From a virus, in IMG/VR virus record IMGVR_UViG_3300028197_000950, positions 1 to 63,393 of that record: a stretch of DNA of 63,393 nucleotides; one strand, written 5' to 3'. Below, in pieces: positions 35,120 through 44,524 of this stretch (the first letter of the stretch is position 1; every line of letters starts with the position of its first letter). A program made the translations under genes and the position numbers. Under the pieces are notes generated by a model. The model worked only from the letters and a program-made list of their open reading frames with translations. It did not search any database and was not told the DNA's origin.

Positions 35120-37525
35120 TTACTCTAAAATCCCTTCTGGCATAGAGTCTTGCATTCCACCACCTTGTTTAAAATCTATAGGTGGTAAATTTAAGTTTCT
35201 TTGGTTTATCATTTCACTCTGTTGAGTTCCTTCAATTCTAGTTCTAGTATCTTTTCTATCTTCAATCATGGTTTCTTTAGCACCTAGTCTTTCTAGTTCC
35301 ATTTGCTTTAGTTGCTTATCAAACATAAATTGCATTTCCATCATCTGTTTCTTTAACTCTGCGTCTTGCTGCATCTTATTAATATCAAACTCAGATTTAC
35401 CTTTAGCAATTTGTAAAGTTGTTTCAGCTAATGCTTGTTGCTTTTGCATTTCAGCTAATGCAGCTCTTTCGCTGGATTCAGCATTTGCTTTAGCTTGAGC
35501 TTGTATGTTAGCTTGAGAAGCAGCTTGATCTTCAGCAGCTTTTTGTTTCCTCTTAATCTTTATATATTGATTAGCTAATTTTAAGTTTTTAATATCTCTT
35601 ATTTCTATAGCGTCTTCTAAGTTTATAGATTGCTGCTGCAGTGCCATTTGTATGTTTTGCTCTAACTGAGCTTTTTCTTCTTCGTCTGGAACTAGCTCTA
35701 AATATATACCAAACTCGAACATATTTAAACTATACATGTCTTCTAGCGTTCCTACATTATAAGAGCTTATACTTGATTTTAAAGCTTCTTTAGTTAAAGG
35801 GTACTCTAACATGTCAGATATTCTTAAGGCGATGTTCTCACAGGTTCTAGCTGATAAATATAAACTAGCTTGAACTATATGCTTAGTAGCTGTATTTGAA
35901 TTAGCAGCAGCTAACTTTTGGAGACCTACCAAAGAATCTTTGTTTGGCTGACTGCCATCTCTAGCTTCATTTAGACCAGTTGCATCTCTCATCATCTGTA
36001 AGTAGTATTGGTAAGTTTGTATAAGAGACTGTATTTTTGCTCCACCTGATCCTGATTGTAATTCTTGTATAGGCACTTTTCCAGGGTTGGCTCCTCCATC
36101 TTGTGTCATGGATCTACCTAATATACTACCAGTTTGGAAATACATATTAAGAGCTTCTGCAGGATTATAGTTTGTTCCATTTCCTAAGTCAACCTCTGCC
36201 AAACCATCTACATCTAAAAAAACACCATCAGGAACTGTTCTAGCTAAAACTTGTTGTAGTTTAAGATGAGTTAATTGAATCATGTCAGCAAAGCCCGTCA
36301 TTCTACTTACTAATGACTCTATACGGCCTTTATACATTTTAGGAGCACATATGTTATAATTCATATTAACCTTTACTAAATTAGAATCAGGTCTAACCAT
36401 GTTTTTAGCTAATTTCCAGCTTAACATCATCTCATGCCCTAAAACCTTTGCTCCTTGATATAGTACTTCAATAGATCTAGATACTCTATCAAATTTATCA
36501 TTTTTAGGAGGGTTAAAAGTATCAGGCTTTTCTAAAACTTTTTCTAAACCTGTGTTTGTTTCTTTTATTTTAAACACTTGGTTTTGGAAAGTCTTGTACT
36601 CAAAATAAAGTACTGCTACACTATTGTTATCTTGTCTGCCATTAAATTGATAATTATAACTAGAGTTTCCAGGATATTGCTGTATACGTTCCATTTCCTC
36701 GTCTGTTAAATCTGGAAATTCTTTTTTAAGTTCATTTAAACTTATATATTTGACCTCTCCAACATACCATATATCTTGAAAATTAGGATCATCTGTATAT
36801 GAATAGACTAAATCTGCTGGATCAACATATTTAACAGTAACTCCTTCTGATAAATTAAAAGAAGTTTTAACAGCTCCTATACCTAGCACTACTAAATCCT
36901 CAGCCATTCTTCTTCTAGTAAGTTCAAACTTATTAAAAGTTAAAGTATTATTTATAGCTTCTTCTTCAGCTATTTCTATAGACTGCTTGTAAGTAAGCTG
37001 CATATGAACGTCTAGTTCTTCTTTGTTTTGAGGTAGATCTTCAGGATTAGAAGTAGAATACATATTCATACCTGTAACTTGTTTTATTTGATCTATTAAT
37101 TTCTTAGCTTCTATATCTCTTAATATACTTTCAGCGTACTCAGTTCTTTTCTTTATAGACTCTGGATCTTGCGCGTAAGCTTTTATATCATATAGCTTAC
37201 CATCCATACCATTAACTACTATATCTACAAATTTTGGTATTATAGGTACTGGCTGCCAATCTAAGTTTAGATAAGATAAATCACCATTTATAGCTAATTC
37301 ATCTTTGTATTTTTGCACAGATTGCTCTGCTCTTGCATATAATCTTAGATTTCTAAAATTATTAAAATTTGTGTTAAACCTACCAGATACTCCAGTTCTA
37401 GTACCGCTAAACCAATCGCCTTCAATTGCTCTACCAACTTGTCTGCCGTAATCTAAGCTTTCTTTGACTTCATCAGGTACTACCTGATCAGGGAAAGAAC
37501 TGCCGTTGTTAGTATTTATTTGCAT
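35120..37525 (-). CDS. Portal protein
   Basis: 801 residues. Near residue 85-110 LNLDWQPVPIIPKFVDIVVN is a signature stretch of podovirus/crAss-like portals, followed by the wing and stem regions (LVVLGIGAVKTSFNLSEG, YVDPADLVYSYTDDPNF). The C-terminal 150 residues are a long Gln/Ala/Lys-rich coiled coil (barrel and beyond). It forms the dodecameric vertex channel and packaging gate. It lies 1 nt from terminase. Confidence 0.85.
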   Translation of the reverse strand: MQINTNNGSSFPDQVVPDEVKESLDYGRQVGRAIEGDWFSGTRTGVSGRFNTNFNNFRNLRLYARAEQSVQKYKDELAINGDLSYLNLDWQPVPIIPKFVDIVVNGMDGKLYDIKAYAQDPESIKKRTEYAESILRDIEAKKLIDQIKQVTGMNMYSTSNPEDLPQNKEELDVHMQLTYKQSIEIAEEEAINNTLTFNKFELTRRRMAEDLVVLGIGAVKTSFNLSEGVTVKYVDPADLVYSYTDDPNFQDIWYVGEVKYISLNELKKEFPDLTDEEMERIQQYPGNSSYNYQFNGRQDNNSVAVLYFEYKTFQNQVFKIKETNTGLEKVLEKPDTFNPPKNDKFDRVSRSIEVLYQGAKVLGHEMMLSWKLAKNMVRPDSNLVKVNMNYNICAPKMYKGRIESLVSRMTGFADMIQLTHLKLQQVLARTVPDGVFLDVDGLAEVDLGNGTNYNPAEALNMYFQTGSILGRSMTQDGGANPGKVPIQELQSGSGGAKIQSLIQTYQYYLQMMRDATGLNEARDGSQPNKDSLVGLQKLAAANSNTATKHIVQASLYLSARTCENIALRISDMLEYPLTKEALKSSISSYNVGTLEDMYSLNMFEFGIYLELVPDEEEKAQLEQNIQMALQQQSINLEDAIEIRDIKNLKLANQYIKIKRKQKAAEDQAASQANIQAQAKANAESSERAALAEMQKQQALAETTLQIAKGKSEFDINKMQQDAELKKQMMEMQFMFDKQLKQMELERLGAKETMIEDRKDTRTRIEGTQQSEMINQRNLNLPPIDFKQGGGMQDSMPEGILE

Positions 37526-39751
37526 TTATTTTTTTATTTTAGATAAACTTCCTTCGTTATTATATTTCATTATACCCAAGTCAATACTTTTTTTAATAAT
37601 AGTAGATACAGGCGTATACCTGTTCTTGTTGCAAGCCATTATAGCTAAACCAGAACTTATAGAAGCATCATGTTTTGTTCTGTTGTTTATATCAAAAGTA
37701 GCCCAGTCTTCTAGTGTTTTTTGAAAAAACATATCACCATATTCTTCGTTTGAATATCCAATATGACTTTCTATATAAGACTCAATAGCTGCTGCATGTG
37801 CTTGTTTTATATCTTCGCTTGAGTTAGGTATTCCACCAATTTCTTTTTCTGTTATAGATAATTTATTCCATACTCTATCAGGTCTGTTCATTGAAAAACC
37901 TCTATAACCTCTACGTTTAAAATAGTATAATAACCTTGGTTTGTTGTTCTCACACAATATTGGCATACCATAAAATACACAAGCCATAAGTACATCTTCA
38001 AAGAATATTTCAGCTGTTTGAGGTCTTGATATATATTCTAAAAAGAAATGGTTAGGTGGTGCATCTTCCATAGAGAACTTAGTTAAACCATGTAATGATC
38101 CATTAGATCCTTTTCCATCTACAGTTCCAGAGATATCATAACTATCACAACCAAATGCACCTATCTGTTCATTGCCAGGGTATTTTATGCCATTTTTAAT
38201 TACAACTCTATTTTGTAGATTAATATTAGGAACCCAAGATACTTTAAACCTACCGTTTCTATTAGGCATAAATACTACTTTAGTATCTTTAACTCCATTA
38301 ACCCATTGAAAATTACCTACAGATACTCTACTTAAGTTGTTAATTTCGTCATTATAATCTATTTGTTGATATATTTTAGTTAAATTAAACAAACTTTGTT
38401 TAGACTCATCTCTAAAAGCGTGTTGCTCTGTTCTTGGAAATTGTCTATAGTATTCATTTAAACTGTCCTGATCTGACTTTAAACCATCTACTTCATTTTC
38501 CCAGTGTTCAATAACGCCTGTTGTAATGTCATAACCGTCAACTCCTTTGATTGTATCTTTTTCTCTAATGAAAACAGGTGATCCGTAAGAATCCATGAAT
38601 CCTTCGTAGTTCCACTCCATAGGGACGAACAGAGAATAGAGTCCAGAAGAAGTTTGTCCGTTACGATTTCTTTTTGTAACGTCTGAATTATAGTATAACT
38701 TTTTGAAGTTGTTTCCACCTTTATCTAATGCATTTGAAGTTGAGCCCATCATACACTTACCTACGATTCTTGATCCTAGCCTTAGTGTTGTTTTTGTGAC
38801 TCTCCAGTTATTTAATATATTATCAGGTCTTTCCCATTTTCCGCTTTCATCGTGTGCTAATAGCTTTAGCTTTTCACCATCGTAAGAGTTATCACCTGTG
38901 TTTTTCCAGTCAATGGTTGTATCAAGTCCGTCAAGTTCTCTTAATTGCTCATTACTCTCAAGCTTTCTTCTAGTAAGTTTTGAAGCCGGAACCCTATACG
39001 CCAGTTCTGTCTTAGGACGATCCATACCGTCTTGGATCGGCTTGAAGAAAAACGGATAGTTAACGGATATTGGCACGACTTTATCTGTAAACATTTTTTT
39101 AGCATCTGCTCCAGATTTAGATAATATACCGAATCTGGCATCACTGGATATCGTCGCTTGATTAACAAGCTCTGCTGAGGACATAAATGAAAATCCAGAC
39201 CTTCTGTTTTTAAGATAGCACATACCGTAACATCTGTTATCTGCCTTGCATGCTTCCCAAAATATAAAGAATAATCTATTTGCTTCTCTATAATCTGGCG
39301 CTCCAACGTCGATCTTTGACCATTGTAAGTACATGTAGTGAGTACCAGTAATATAAGTAAGTAAACCTTTATTATAGAACCAATAGCCTTGATCTCTTCT
39401 TGTAAATTCTTTATCAATATAATCATACCACTCTTCTTTAAACTCAGTGTCATAATCTTCCCAGTCAAACCTAGATTTTATTCTACTTAGTTCTTTTGGA
39501 TACTCTTGTTTTTCCCATCTTTGATCCTTTTTAGCTTCGCTTCGTTTAAACGGTTCATTTGCTGCTGGTAAAGCAATCCTGAGATTTTGTATTTCAATGA
39601 TTTGTCCAATTTTTCCAGTTTTACTTATTACTATAAAATCATAATCAGAGTTATAACCATACTCCCATTTTTTTAAACGATTTTGTTTATTTAATATCTT
39701 AGGATTAATTAAATCTTTAACCTCTTTCCAAAGAGTTTGTTTGTAACTCAC
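37526..39751 (-). CDS. terL: Terminase large subunit
   Basis: 741 residues. The ATPase half contains CYLKNRRSGFSFMSSAELVN (a Walker A-like loop near 180) and KLLAHDESGKWERP (Walker B acidic pair near 295). The nuclease half contains IGAFGCDSYDISG, the first acidic RNase H-like site, near residue 525. The arrangement agrees with crAss-like terminases. It packages DNA through the portal. Its start overlaps the 91-residue gene upstream by 4 nt. Confidence 0.88.
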   Translation of the reverse strand: MSYKQTLWKEVKDLINPKILNKQNRLKKWEYGYNSDYDFIVISKTGKIGQIIEIQNLRIALPAANEPFKRSEAKKDQRWEKQEYPKELSRIKSRFDWEDYDTEFKEEWYDYIDKEFTRRDQGYWFYNKGLLTYITGTHYMYLQWSKIDVGAPDYREANRLFFIFWEACKADNRCYGMCYLKNRRSGFSFMSSAELVNQATISSDARFGILSKSGADAKKMFTDKVVPISVNYPFFFKPIQDGMDRPKTELAYRVPASKLTRRKLESNEQLRELDGLDTTIDWKNTGDNSYDGEKLKLLAHDESGKWERPDNILNNWRVTKTTLRLGSRIVGKCMMGSTSNALDKGGNNFKKLYYNSDVTKRNRNGQTSSGLYSLFVPMEWNYEGFMDSYGSPVFIREKDTIKGVDGYDITTGVIEHWENEVDGLKSDQDSLNEYYRQFPRTEQHAFRDESKQSLFNLTKIYQQIDYNDEINNLSRVSVGNFQWVNGVKDTKVVFMPNRNGRFKVSWVPNINLQNRVVIKNGIKYPGNEQIGAFGCDSYDISGTVDGKGSNGSLHGLTKFSMEDAPPNHFFLEYISRPQTAEIFFEDVLMACVFYGMPILCENNKPRLLYYFKRRGYRGFSMNRPDRVWNKLSITEKEIGGIPNSSEDIKQAHAAAIESYIESHIGYSNEEYGDMFFQKTLEDWATFDINNRTKHDASISSGLAIMACNKNRYTPVSTIIKKSIDLGIMKYNNEGSLSKIKK

Positions 39752-40023
39752 TTGCTTCTCCCTTCAGCAAAACCTTTAAAAGTTTTTTGATCTTTAACTT
39801 CTTTAGGTTTTTCGTTTAAAATATCTTCTTCTACTTGTATTCTAGTTAATATTTCAAAAGCATCAAATATCGCTAATTTTTTTGTTGCAGCAGCATTTTT
39901 TAATCTGTCAGCGCTTACATCGTCGTCTGAGTCTACAATCTTTTCTTTTGCTACTTTAATTAGTTCTTCAACTGCTTTCTGCCCAGCTTGGATTATTTTC
40001 TTTTTCGTTTCCTTTATATTCAT
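39748..40023 (-). CDS. Putative terminase small subunit
   Basis: 91 residues, helical, directly before the large terminase (4-nt overlap). The segment ADRLKNAAATKKLAIFDAFE, followed by a Glu-rich helix, resembles short helical proteins at the same place in related phages. The DNA-binding motif is not obvious, so the call is based mainly on position. It overlaps the upstream gene by 56 nt. Confidence 0.5.
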   Translation of the reverse strand: MNIKETKKKIIQAGQKAVEELIKVAKEKIVDSDDDVSADRLKNAAATKKLAIFDAFEILTRIQVEEDILNEKPKEVKDQKTFKGFAEGRSK

Positions 40024-40561
40024 GGGTTAAGGCTATATCATTTGATTTCATACAATAGAGTCGTTCACCATCTATAATAAACTCAAATTCAGAGTTTGGG
40101 GTAAACGTAATAAGTGTTCCAGGAGTTACTCCTAGCGCTTCTAAGGTCTTATTAGTATATTTTACTATACCAACGTTAGGTTGTTCTTTTCTATTCTCTA
40201 GAAAACTGGTATTTAAAACTGGTTTTATAAAGCAATAATCTAAATGTGGCTTTAAGTTGTACATATAGATTTGCTCAGGTGAAACAAAATAAAGATCATC
40301 TTTAAAATAAGTTGAACTATTTCTTTCTTTTCCTTTTTGATCATACCATCTTCTAAATATATTATGATGAATATAAATTTCATCTCCTACATTTACTTTA
40401 GTTTTAAGAGCAGCCGGAGTAGAAACTACAACTGCTTTTTTACTAATAAATTGATGATCTTCAATGCCTGTATTAATAATAAGTTTTTTACTACCTATTT
40501 TTTTTACATTATCGTATCTTTTATTTAAAGGTTTTACGATAAAGCTATATAAGCTTTTCAT
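39968..40561 (-). CDS. Tandem Cpn10-like (GroES-fold) protein
   Basis: 197 residues that read as two GroES-like units. Unit 1 (about 1-105) has FIVKPLNKRYD, then KAVVVSTPAALKTKVNVGDE and LYFVSPEQIYM. Unit 2 (about 107-185) has CFIKPVLN, VGIVKYTN, GVTPGTLITF and IDGERLYCMKSNDIAL. GroES has the same order, with a VKVGDIV strand and EVLIMSESDILA end. It may be an adaptor for the phage or host chaperonin in capsid folding, or a structural protein that borrowed the fold. Mobile-loop residues are not clear. Confidence 0.55.
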   Translation of the reverse strand: MKSLYSFIVKPLNKRYDNVKKIGSKKLIINTGIEDHQFISKKAVVVSTPAALKTKVNVGDEIYIHHNIFRRWYDQKGKERNSSTYFKDDLYFVSPEQIYMYNLKPHLDYCFIKPVLNTSFLENRKEQPNVGIVKYTNKTLEALGVTPGTLITFTPNSEFEFIIDGERLYCMKSNDIALTHEYKGNEKENNPSWAESS

Positions 40562-40785
40562 TAATACTTAAGATCGTATTCTACAGAAACAGCCATATTA
40601 GAATTAAACTTTTTCCAAGGTAAAACCTCATCGTTTTTAGTTATAAAAATGTTATACGATTGATCTTTGTCTTTGAAAATAATATCACTAATTATATGAC
40701 CACCATAAACTTCTTGTCCAGTAGCATAATGCATAGCTTCATTCTTATAATCAGCCCCTATACTAATTTTCCTTATCTTCGACAT
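40561..40785 (-). CDS. Hypothetical 74-residue protein
   Basis: Beta-rich small protein (GADYKNEAMHYATGQEVYGG, then ISDIIFKDKD). Adjacent to the Cpn10-like gene with 1-nt overlap. No family recognised; position in the head-packaging cluster suggests a virion or packaging accessory. Confidence 0.6.
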   Translation of the reverse strand: MSKIRKISIGADYKNEAMHYATGQEVYGGHIISDIIFKDKDQSYNIFITKNDEVLPWKKFNSNMAVSVEYDLKY

Positions 40786-41011
40786 CTTCTTTTATCTCAG
40801 TGTAAGAACCATTTTCTAAGTTTATATTAACTCTTCCGTATTCTTTTTCTAAAATTTCTTTAAAATCTTCTATATCTCTATTAGCAGCAGATATATCATG
40901 TAATAACCCATGCTTTTGAGCTTCTAAAACACCTACGTTGTGTAGCATCTCAGCGAGTTGAGTTTGCTGTTCTTTAATTAATTTTAAATCTTCTTCTTTT
41001 ATTTTATTCAT
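40763..41011 (-). CDS. Small coiled-coil protein
   Basis: 82 residues: long helix pair (LKLIKEQQTQLAEMLHNVGV, then HDISAANRDIEDFKEILEKE) followed by NINLENGSYTEI. The same layout recurs in small uncharacterised proteins of marine phages as I recall. Possibly a structural or chaperone-type helper. Overlaps the next gene by 23 nt. Confidence 0.65.
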   Translation of the reverse strand: MNKIKEEDLKLIKEQQTQLAEMLHNVGVLEAQKHGLLHDISAANRDIEDFKEILEKEYGRVNINLENGSYTEIKEDVEDKEN

Positions 41012-41071
41012 TTTATTTGATTTTATTTGATTGTTAATTATATATTTACTTGTTTTAAATTTTATTTACTC

Positions 41072-41695
41072 TTAATCATCATCAACAGGCGTAGGTCCTG
41101 CCATAAATCCTGGACCACAACTTTTTGGATCGTCAGCTCTTCCAAAATCTTGAATTTCAAAAGAATTTCCACTTGATGCTTCTTTATAGTAACCAGGGTC
41201 AGCTACATTTCTACCGTCTTTAACCTCACTTTTATAAATTGTATCACCTCTTACTACATTACCTTCACCTTCTTTATATAATAATCCATATTCAGCTTGC
41301 TCACAAGCTTCTTCATGGCTTTCTGCCGGCTTAATTGTTGAATTAAAAGGTAATAGCGGTGTTGGACAATTACCAATATTACTTACTACGTTTGAGCCTT
41401 TCGTCATCCCATAATAACCAGAAGACTTATCAGCTTTTTTATATGCTAAGAAAAATTCAGTAATAAGTGGTTTAGTTCCCTCTGGGTCTATATATATTTT
41501 ATCACCAACTGCTAGAGGGTCATCTCCATTATCTTTATAGTATGTAGTATCTATTTCAAAATCACAAGCCGCTAAACCTTCGCCTCCATTTAAAGTACTA
41601 AGAAAAGGTCTTATTACTACTGGTCTAGGCTCTGGTGGTATTCCTCCACCTCCTGGCTTTAAAGCTGATATTGGTATTCCTAATCTTATTTTCAT
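41072..41695 (-). CDS. Putative tail-tip/fibre accessory protein
   Basis: 207 residues. N-terminus MKIRLGIPISALKPGGGGIP is nearly the same design as the BspA-like protein two genes upstream (MKLGIGFPIPSLSSLPGISR, then Gly/Pro run), suggesting a shared virion-attachment tail. The rest is Tyr/Gly/Asp-rich with four cysteines and a C-terminal SCGPGF. No known domain. Confidence 0.55.
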   Translation of the reverse strand: MKIRLGIPISALKPGGGGIPPEPRPVVIRPFLSTLNGGEGLAACDFEIDTTYYKDNGDDPLAVGDKIYIDPEGTKPLITEFFLAYKKADKSSGYYGMTKGSNVVSNIGNCPTPLLPFNSTIKPAESHEEACEQAEYGLLYKEGEGNVVRGDTIYKSEVKDGRNVADPGYYKEASSGNSFEIQDFGRADDPKSCGPGFMAGPTPVDDD

Positions 41696-41931
41696 ATCAA
41701 CTCGTCTTCTGTTGGTGGATCAGGAATTATATCCCATTTGGCTAATTGTAATAACCAATCTTCTTCATTATAATATGAGTCAATTATAGGTTGTCCAGAG
41801 TCAAGTTCTGTTCCTGCTAAGCAAAAACCATAATGAACAACACTAGGTTTACCGACTCTAACAAATAAAACTTTTGCTTGATTATGTGCTATAAACCACG
41901 TGTCTTTTTCTACTACTTTTTTTACACTCAT
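41692..41931 (-). CDS. Hypothetical 79-residue protein
   Basis: Trp-rich acidic protein ending DPPTEDELI. Lies between two proteins that share an IP-S-L-PG N-terminus and overlaps the next gene by 4 nt, so it may be a chaperone or partner of these surface proteins. No family recognised. Confidence 0.55.
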   Translation of the reverse strand: MSVKKVVEKDTWFIAHNQAKVLFVRVGKPSVVHYGFCLAGTELDSGQPIIDSYYNEEDWLLQLAKWDIIPDPPTEDELI

Positions 41932-41936
41932 TTTAA

Positions 41937-43655
41937 TTAATTTATTCTTGTATCACCTGTAATTGTCCAACCAGCTATGGCGCCTGCTAGATAATCTCTT
42001 GCCTCACCAGCATCACCAAAATTAGCTCCACCACTTGCTGAATTATTAAATTGTAAACTTGCTAAAGCTGCTATTTGAGCAGCATTTACATTATAAGGAG
42101 CTGAATTATTGTAAACTTGATTTGCCCAGCCAACAATAGTATTTGTCCAATTAACATCACTTAATGTCTGATTCTTATAGAATAAATACTGCATTGTATT
42201 AATATTTGGACCTAATGTCATTGATCCTAAATCATAATTATAATCTACATCAAAAAGAAATCTATCAAGAAAACCATTAACATTCCAAGAACTTAAATCA
42301 AAATCAATTTTAGTTTCAGCAAATAAGTAATAGAAGTTGACGCAGTTATCAACATTCCAAGAGCTTAAATCACCATCAAATTTAGTTGCCTTGTAAAGAA
42401 ATTGATACATACTTGTAACATTACTCATGTCCCAAGAACTAATATCTGAATTAAATTCATAATTAAAAGCAAAAGTTCCTATAGCATTTACAAGTGAGGA
42501 AGTGTCCCAATCGCTAATATCACTATCAAAATCATAAGTTTGATAAAACATAAACTGCATATTTGTAACATTACTAACGTCCCAAGCATAATAGGTATTA
42601 TCATCAACAGTAACTTGCTTTGTATTTATACCAGGATTTTCATTGTTCATAGCTGTTCTTCTAAGCATACTAAACATATTAGTAACATTAGAAGTATCCC
42701 AAGTAGATATATCACCATTAAATGATGTGGCGTTCATAAGCAAACTATTAGCATCCCATATTTTTGAAAAGTCCCACGTATTTAGGTCTTTATTAAGACT
42801 CGTACAACCTTGAAAACAATAGCGTATGGATTTTAATGGTCCTTCTTCATCCCCCAATTTCCACGTTTCTAAGCCTTTACCTTCAAATGCAATATTATTA
42901 GTAAACATATAATCCATTGTAGTACATGACGAAAAATCCCAATTACCTACACTTGAATTAAAATCACTAATTTTACTTTGAGAATACATAAATTGATCTA
43001 TTCTTTTCACGTTGGAAATATCCCAATTGTCTAAGTCTTGATTAAAGACTCTAGTATCTCTAAACATGGAAAACATAGTGGTAATGTTAGAAACATCCCA
43101 AGTGTTAATTGACTCATTACCTTTAAAGTTAAAACAACCATTAAACATGTGTGACATATTAGTAGCTGCAGAAAAATCAGGCGTGTCTGTAGCTGTCATA
43201 TCCATAGCTTCGCAATACTGAAACATATAATACGGAAGATATAAAGAGTGTTGTCCCCATTGTATAATTTCTCTTATGTCTTGCCTACCAGCGCCTAGCT
43301 CTTTGTAAATAGACCACATGCCTCCAAAACTTGCAGTATCGTTTTTTTTATTACCTATAGACATTACAGGGTTCTCAACAGTACCATCATATTGGTGTGT
43401 TACAGGTTGAATTGTTCCACCTGTCCCTGATAAAATATCTACTGTACCATCACCCCAGTCTATAGTTAAATCTCCAGTTGTCTTGTAAAGTCTAAAAATT
43501 CTAGCTTCCTTAGGTGCACCAATAGAAACATTCCAAGATAATTTATAAGGATATGGATCTGTAGGTATAATTACACGACCACCACCACCACCAGGTCTAG
43601 AAATACCAGGTAAACTAGATAAAGATGGTATTGGGAAGCCGATACCTAATTTCAC
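41937..43655 (-). CDS. BspA-like leucine-rich-repeat surface protein (putative receptor binding)
   Basis: 572 residues. After a Gly/Pro-rich N-terminus and a PKD-like strand (LTIDWGDGTVDILS), about twelve repeats of the form F(N)-x-D(L/I)-S-W-D-(V/T)-S-N-V-T-x-M-x-x-M-F follow (for example NTWDVSNITTMFSMFRDT). This is the DUF285/BspA-like repeat of bacterial surface adhesins. In a phage it is best read as a virion adhesin or fibre recognising host surface. Aromatic residues at fixed repeat positions could form a binding face. Confidence 0.75.
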   Translation of the reverse strand: MKLGIGFPIPSLSSLPGISRPGGGGGRVIIPTDPYPYKLSWNVSIGAPKEARIFRLYKTTGDLTIDWGDGTVDILSGTGGTIQPVTHQYDGTVENPVMSIGNKKNDTASFGGMWSIYKELGAGRQDIREIIQWGQHSLYLPYYMFQYCEAMDMTATDTPDFSAATNMSHMFNGCFNFKGNESINTWDVSNITTMFSMFRDTRVFNQDLDNWDISNVKRIDQFMYSQSKISDFNSSVGNWDFSSCTTMDYMFTNNIAFEGKGLETWKLGDEEGPLKSIRYCFQGCTSLNKDLNTWDFSKIWDANSLLMNATSFNGDISTWDTSNVTNMFSMLRRTAMNNENPGINTKQVTVDDNTYYAWDVSNVTNMQFMFYQTYDFDSDISDWDTSSLVNAIGTFAFNYEFNSDISSWDMSNVTSMYQFLYKATKFDGDLSSWNVDNCVNFYYLFAETKIDFDLSSWNVNGFLDRFLFDVDYNYDLGSMTLGPNINTMQYLFYKNQTLSDVNWTNTIVGWANQVYNNSAPYNVNAAQIAALASLQFNNSASGGANFGDAGEARDYLAGAIAGWTITGDTRIN

Positions 43656-43658
43656 AAT

Positions 43659-44075
43659 TTAAAATAAAGCTATTATTCTTTTATCTACTTCTGCAGCCGT
43701 GAATGCTTCAGCGGGCGCTATACTTGTTACTTCCCAAACTTTAGTTACTAAAATTGGTAAAAAAGAACCTGCTGTTACACCATAAAAAGTGACTGATTTA
43801 GCAAGTGATGTGTCTGCTGGTTGTCCTTCCATAACTACTGTTATATTACAAGATACTCCAACATACAAACAAGCTCCCCTGCTTAATACACTAACACTGT
43901 CTCCAGTTGTTGGTGTTCCGGTTTCTACTACTTGTTGTCCTGTGGGATCTTCACCAGCATTTCCCCTTACAATGTTTGAACCTGTTATAGGATTTACTGA
44001 ATGAGCAAAAACTCTAGGTTGAGCTGCTTCGTTACCAGATAATCCATCTATATCTATATTAGTTATATCTGCCAT
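43659..44075 (-). CDS. Putative virion structural protein
   Basis: 138 residues, beta-rich and low in charge. Contains GACLYVGVSCNITVVMEG, then VTFYGVTAGSFLPILVTKVW and a terminal IIALF. This layout resembles small phage capsid/tail proteins with a beta-sandwich. Sits between holin and adhesin genes; exact location in the virion is unknown. Confidence 0.6.
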   Translation of the reverse strand: MADITNIDIDGLSGNEAAQPRVFAHSVNPITGSNIVRGNAGEDPTGQQVVETGTPTTGDSVSVLSRGACLYVGVSCNITVVMEGQPADTSLAKSVTFYGVTAGSFLPILVTKVWEVTSIAPAEAFTAAEVDKRIIALF

Positions 44076-44077
44076 TA

Positions 44078-44524
44078 TTATTTATTTATTTTTGTTATTT
44101 TTTCAGCACCACGACTTCCGAAGTAGGCTACGTAAACTGTTATTAATAGTGTTTTTAAAAGTTCTATCCAAGCTTCATCAACATCAAATTGTAAATGAAA
44201 AGAATCTACAGACATCATTAACACAGCGGAAGCTGTTAAAAATATAAGAGCTAGCGGCCTTGTGTTTTTTGAAAGCCATGAGTCACTTTTCATATCGCTC
44301 CTCCACCTGCTAGATACTTCTTTCATTTCAGCTATATCTTGTTCTATAAGCTTCATAGCCTGCTCTTTATCTATTGCCTTAATCTTATTATCACTTGATA
44401 TAAGATTTTTTACCACGCCAAGTGTTCCTTGATTAGGTAGTACATCTCCAAGAGCTTGTAATACCTTAGGAGCTTTGCTTGAAAGAAAAGCACCTATTTT
44501 TGTTTCTTTAAACGATTTTTTCAT
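44078..44524 (-). CDS. Holin (three-helix/GTA-type)
   Basis: 148 residues. After a basic amphipathic N-terminus, WLSKNTRPLALIFLTASAVL and LLKTLLITVYVAYFGSRGAE supply two to three membrane helices. The SWLSKN-RPL...YFGSRGAEK pattern is typical of phage holins of the GTA_holin_3TM kind. It would form the lesion releasing the amidase encoded about 3 kb upstream in the same transcript. Confidence 0.82.
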   Translation of the reverse strand: MKKSFKETKIGAFLSSKAPKVLQALGDVLPNQGTLGVVKNLISSDNKIKAIDKEQAMKLIEQDIAEMKEVSSRWRSDMKSDSWLSKNTRPLALIFLTASAVLMMSVDSFHLQFDVDEAWIELLKTLLITVYVAYFGSRGAEKITKINK

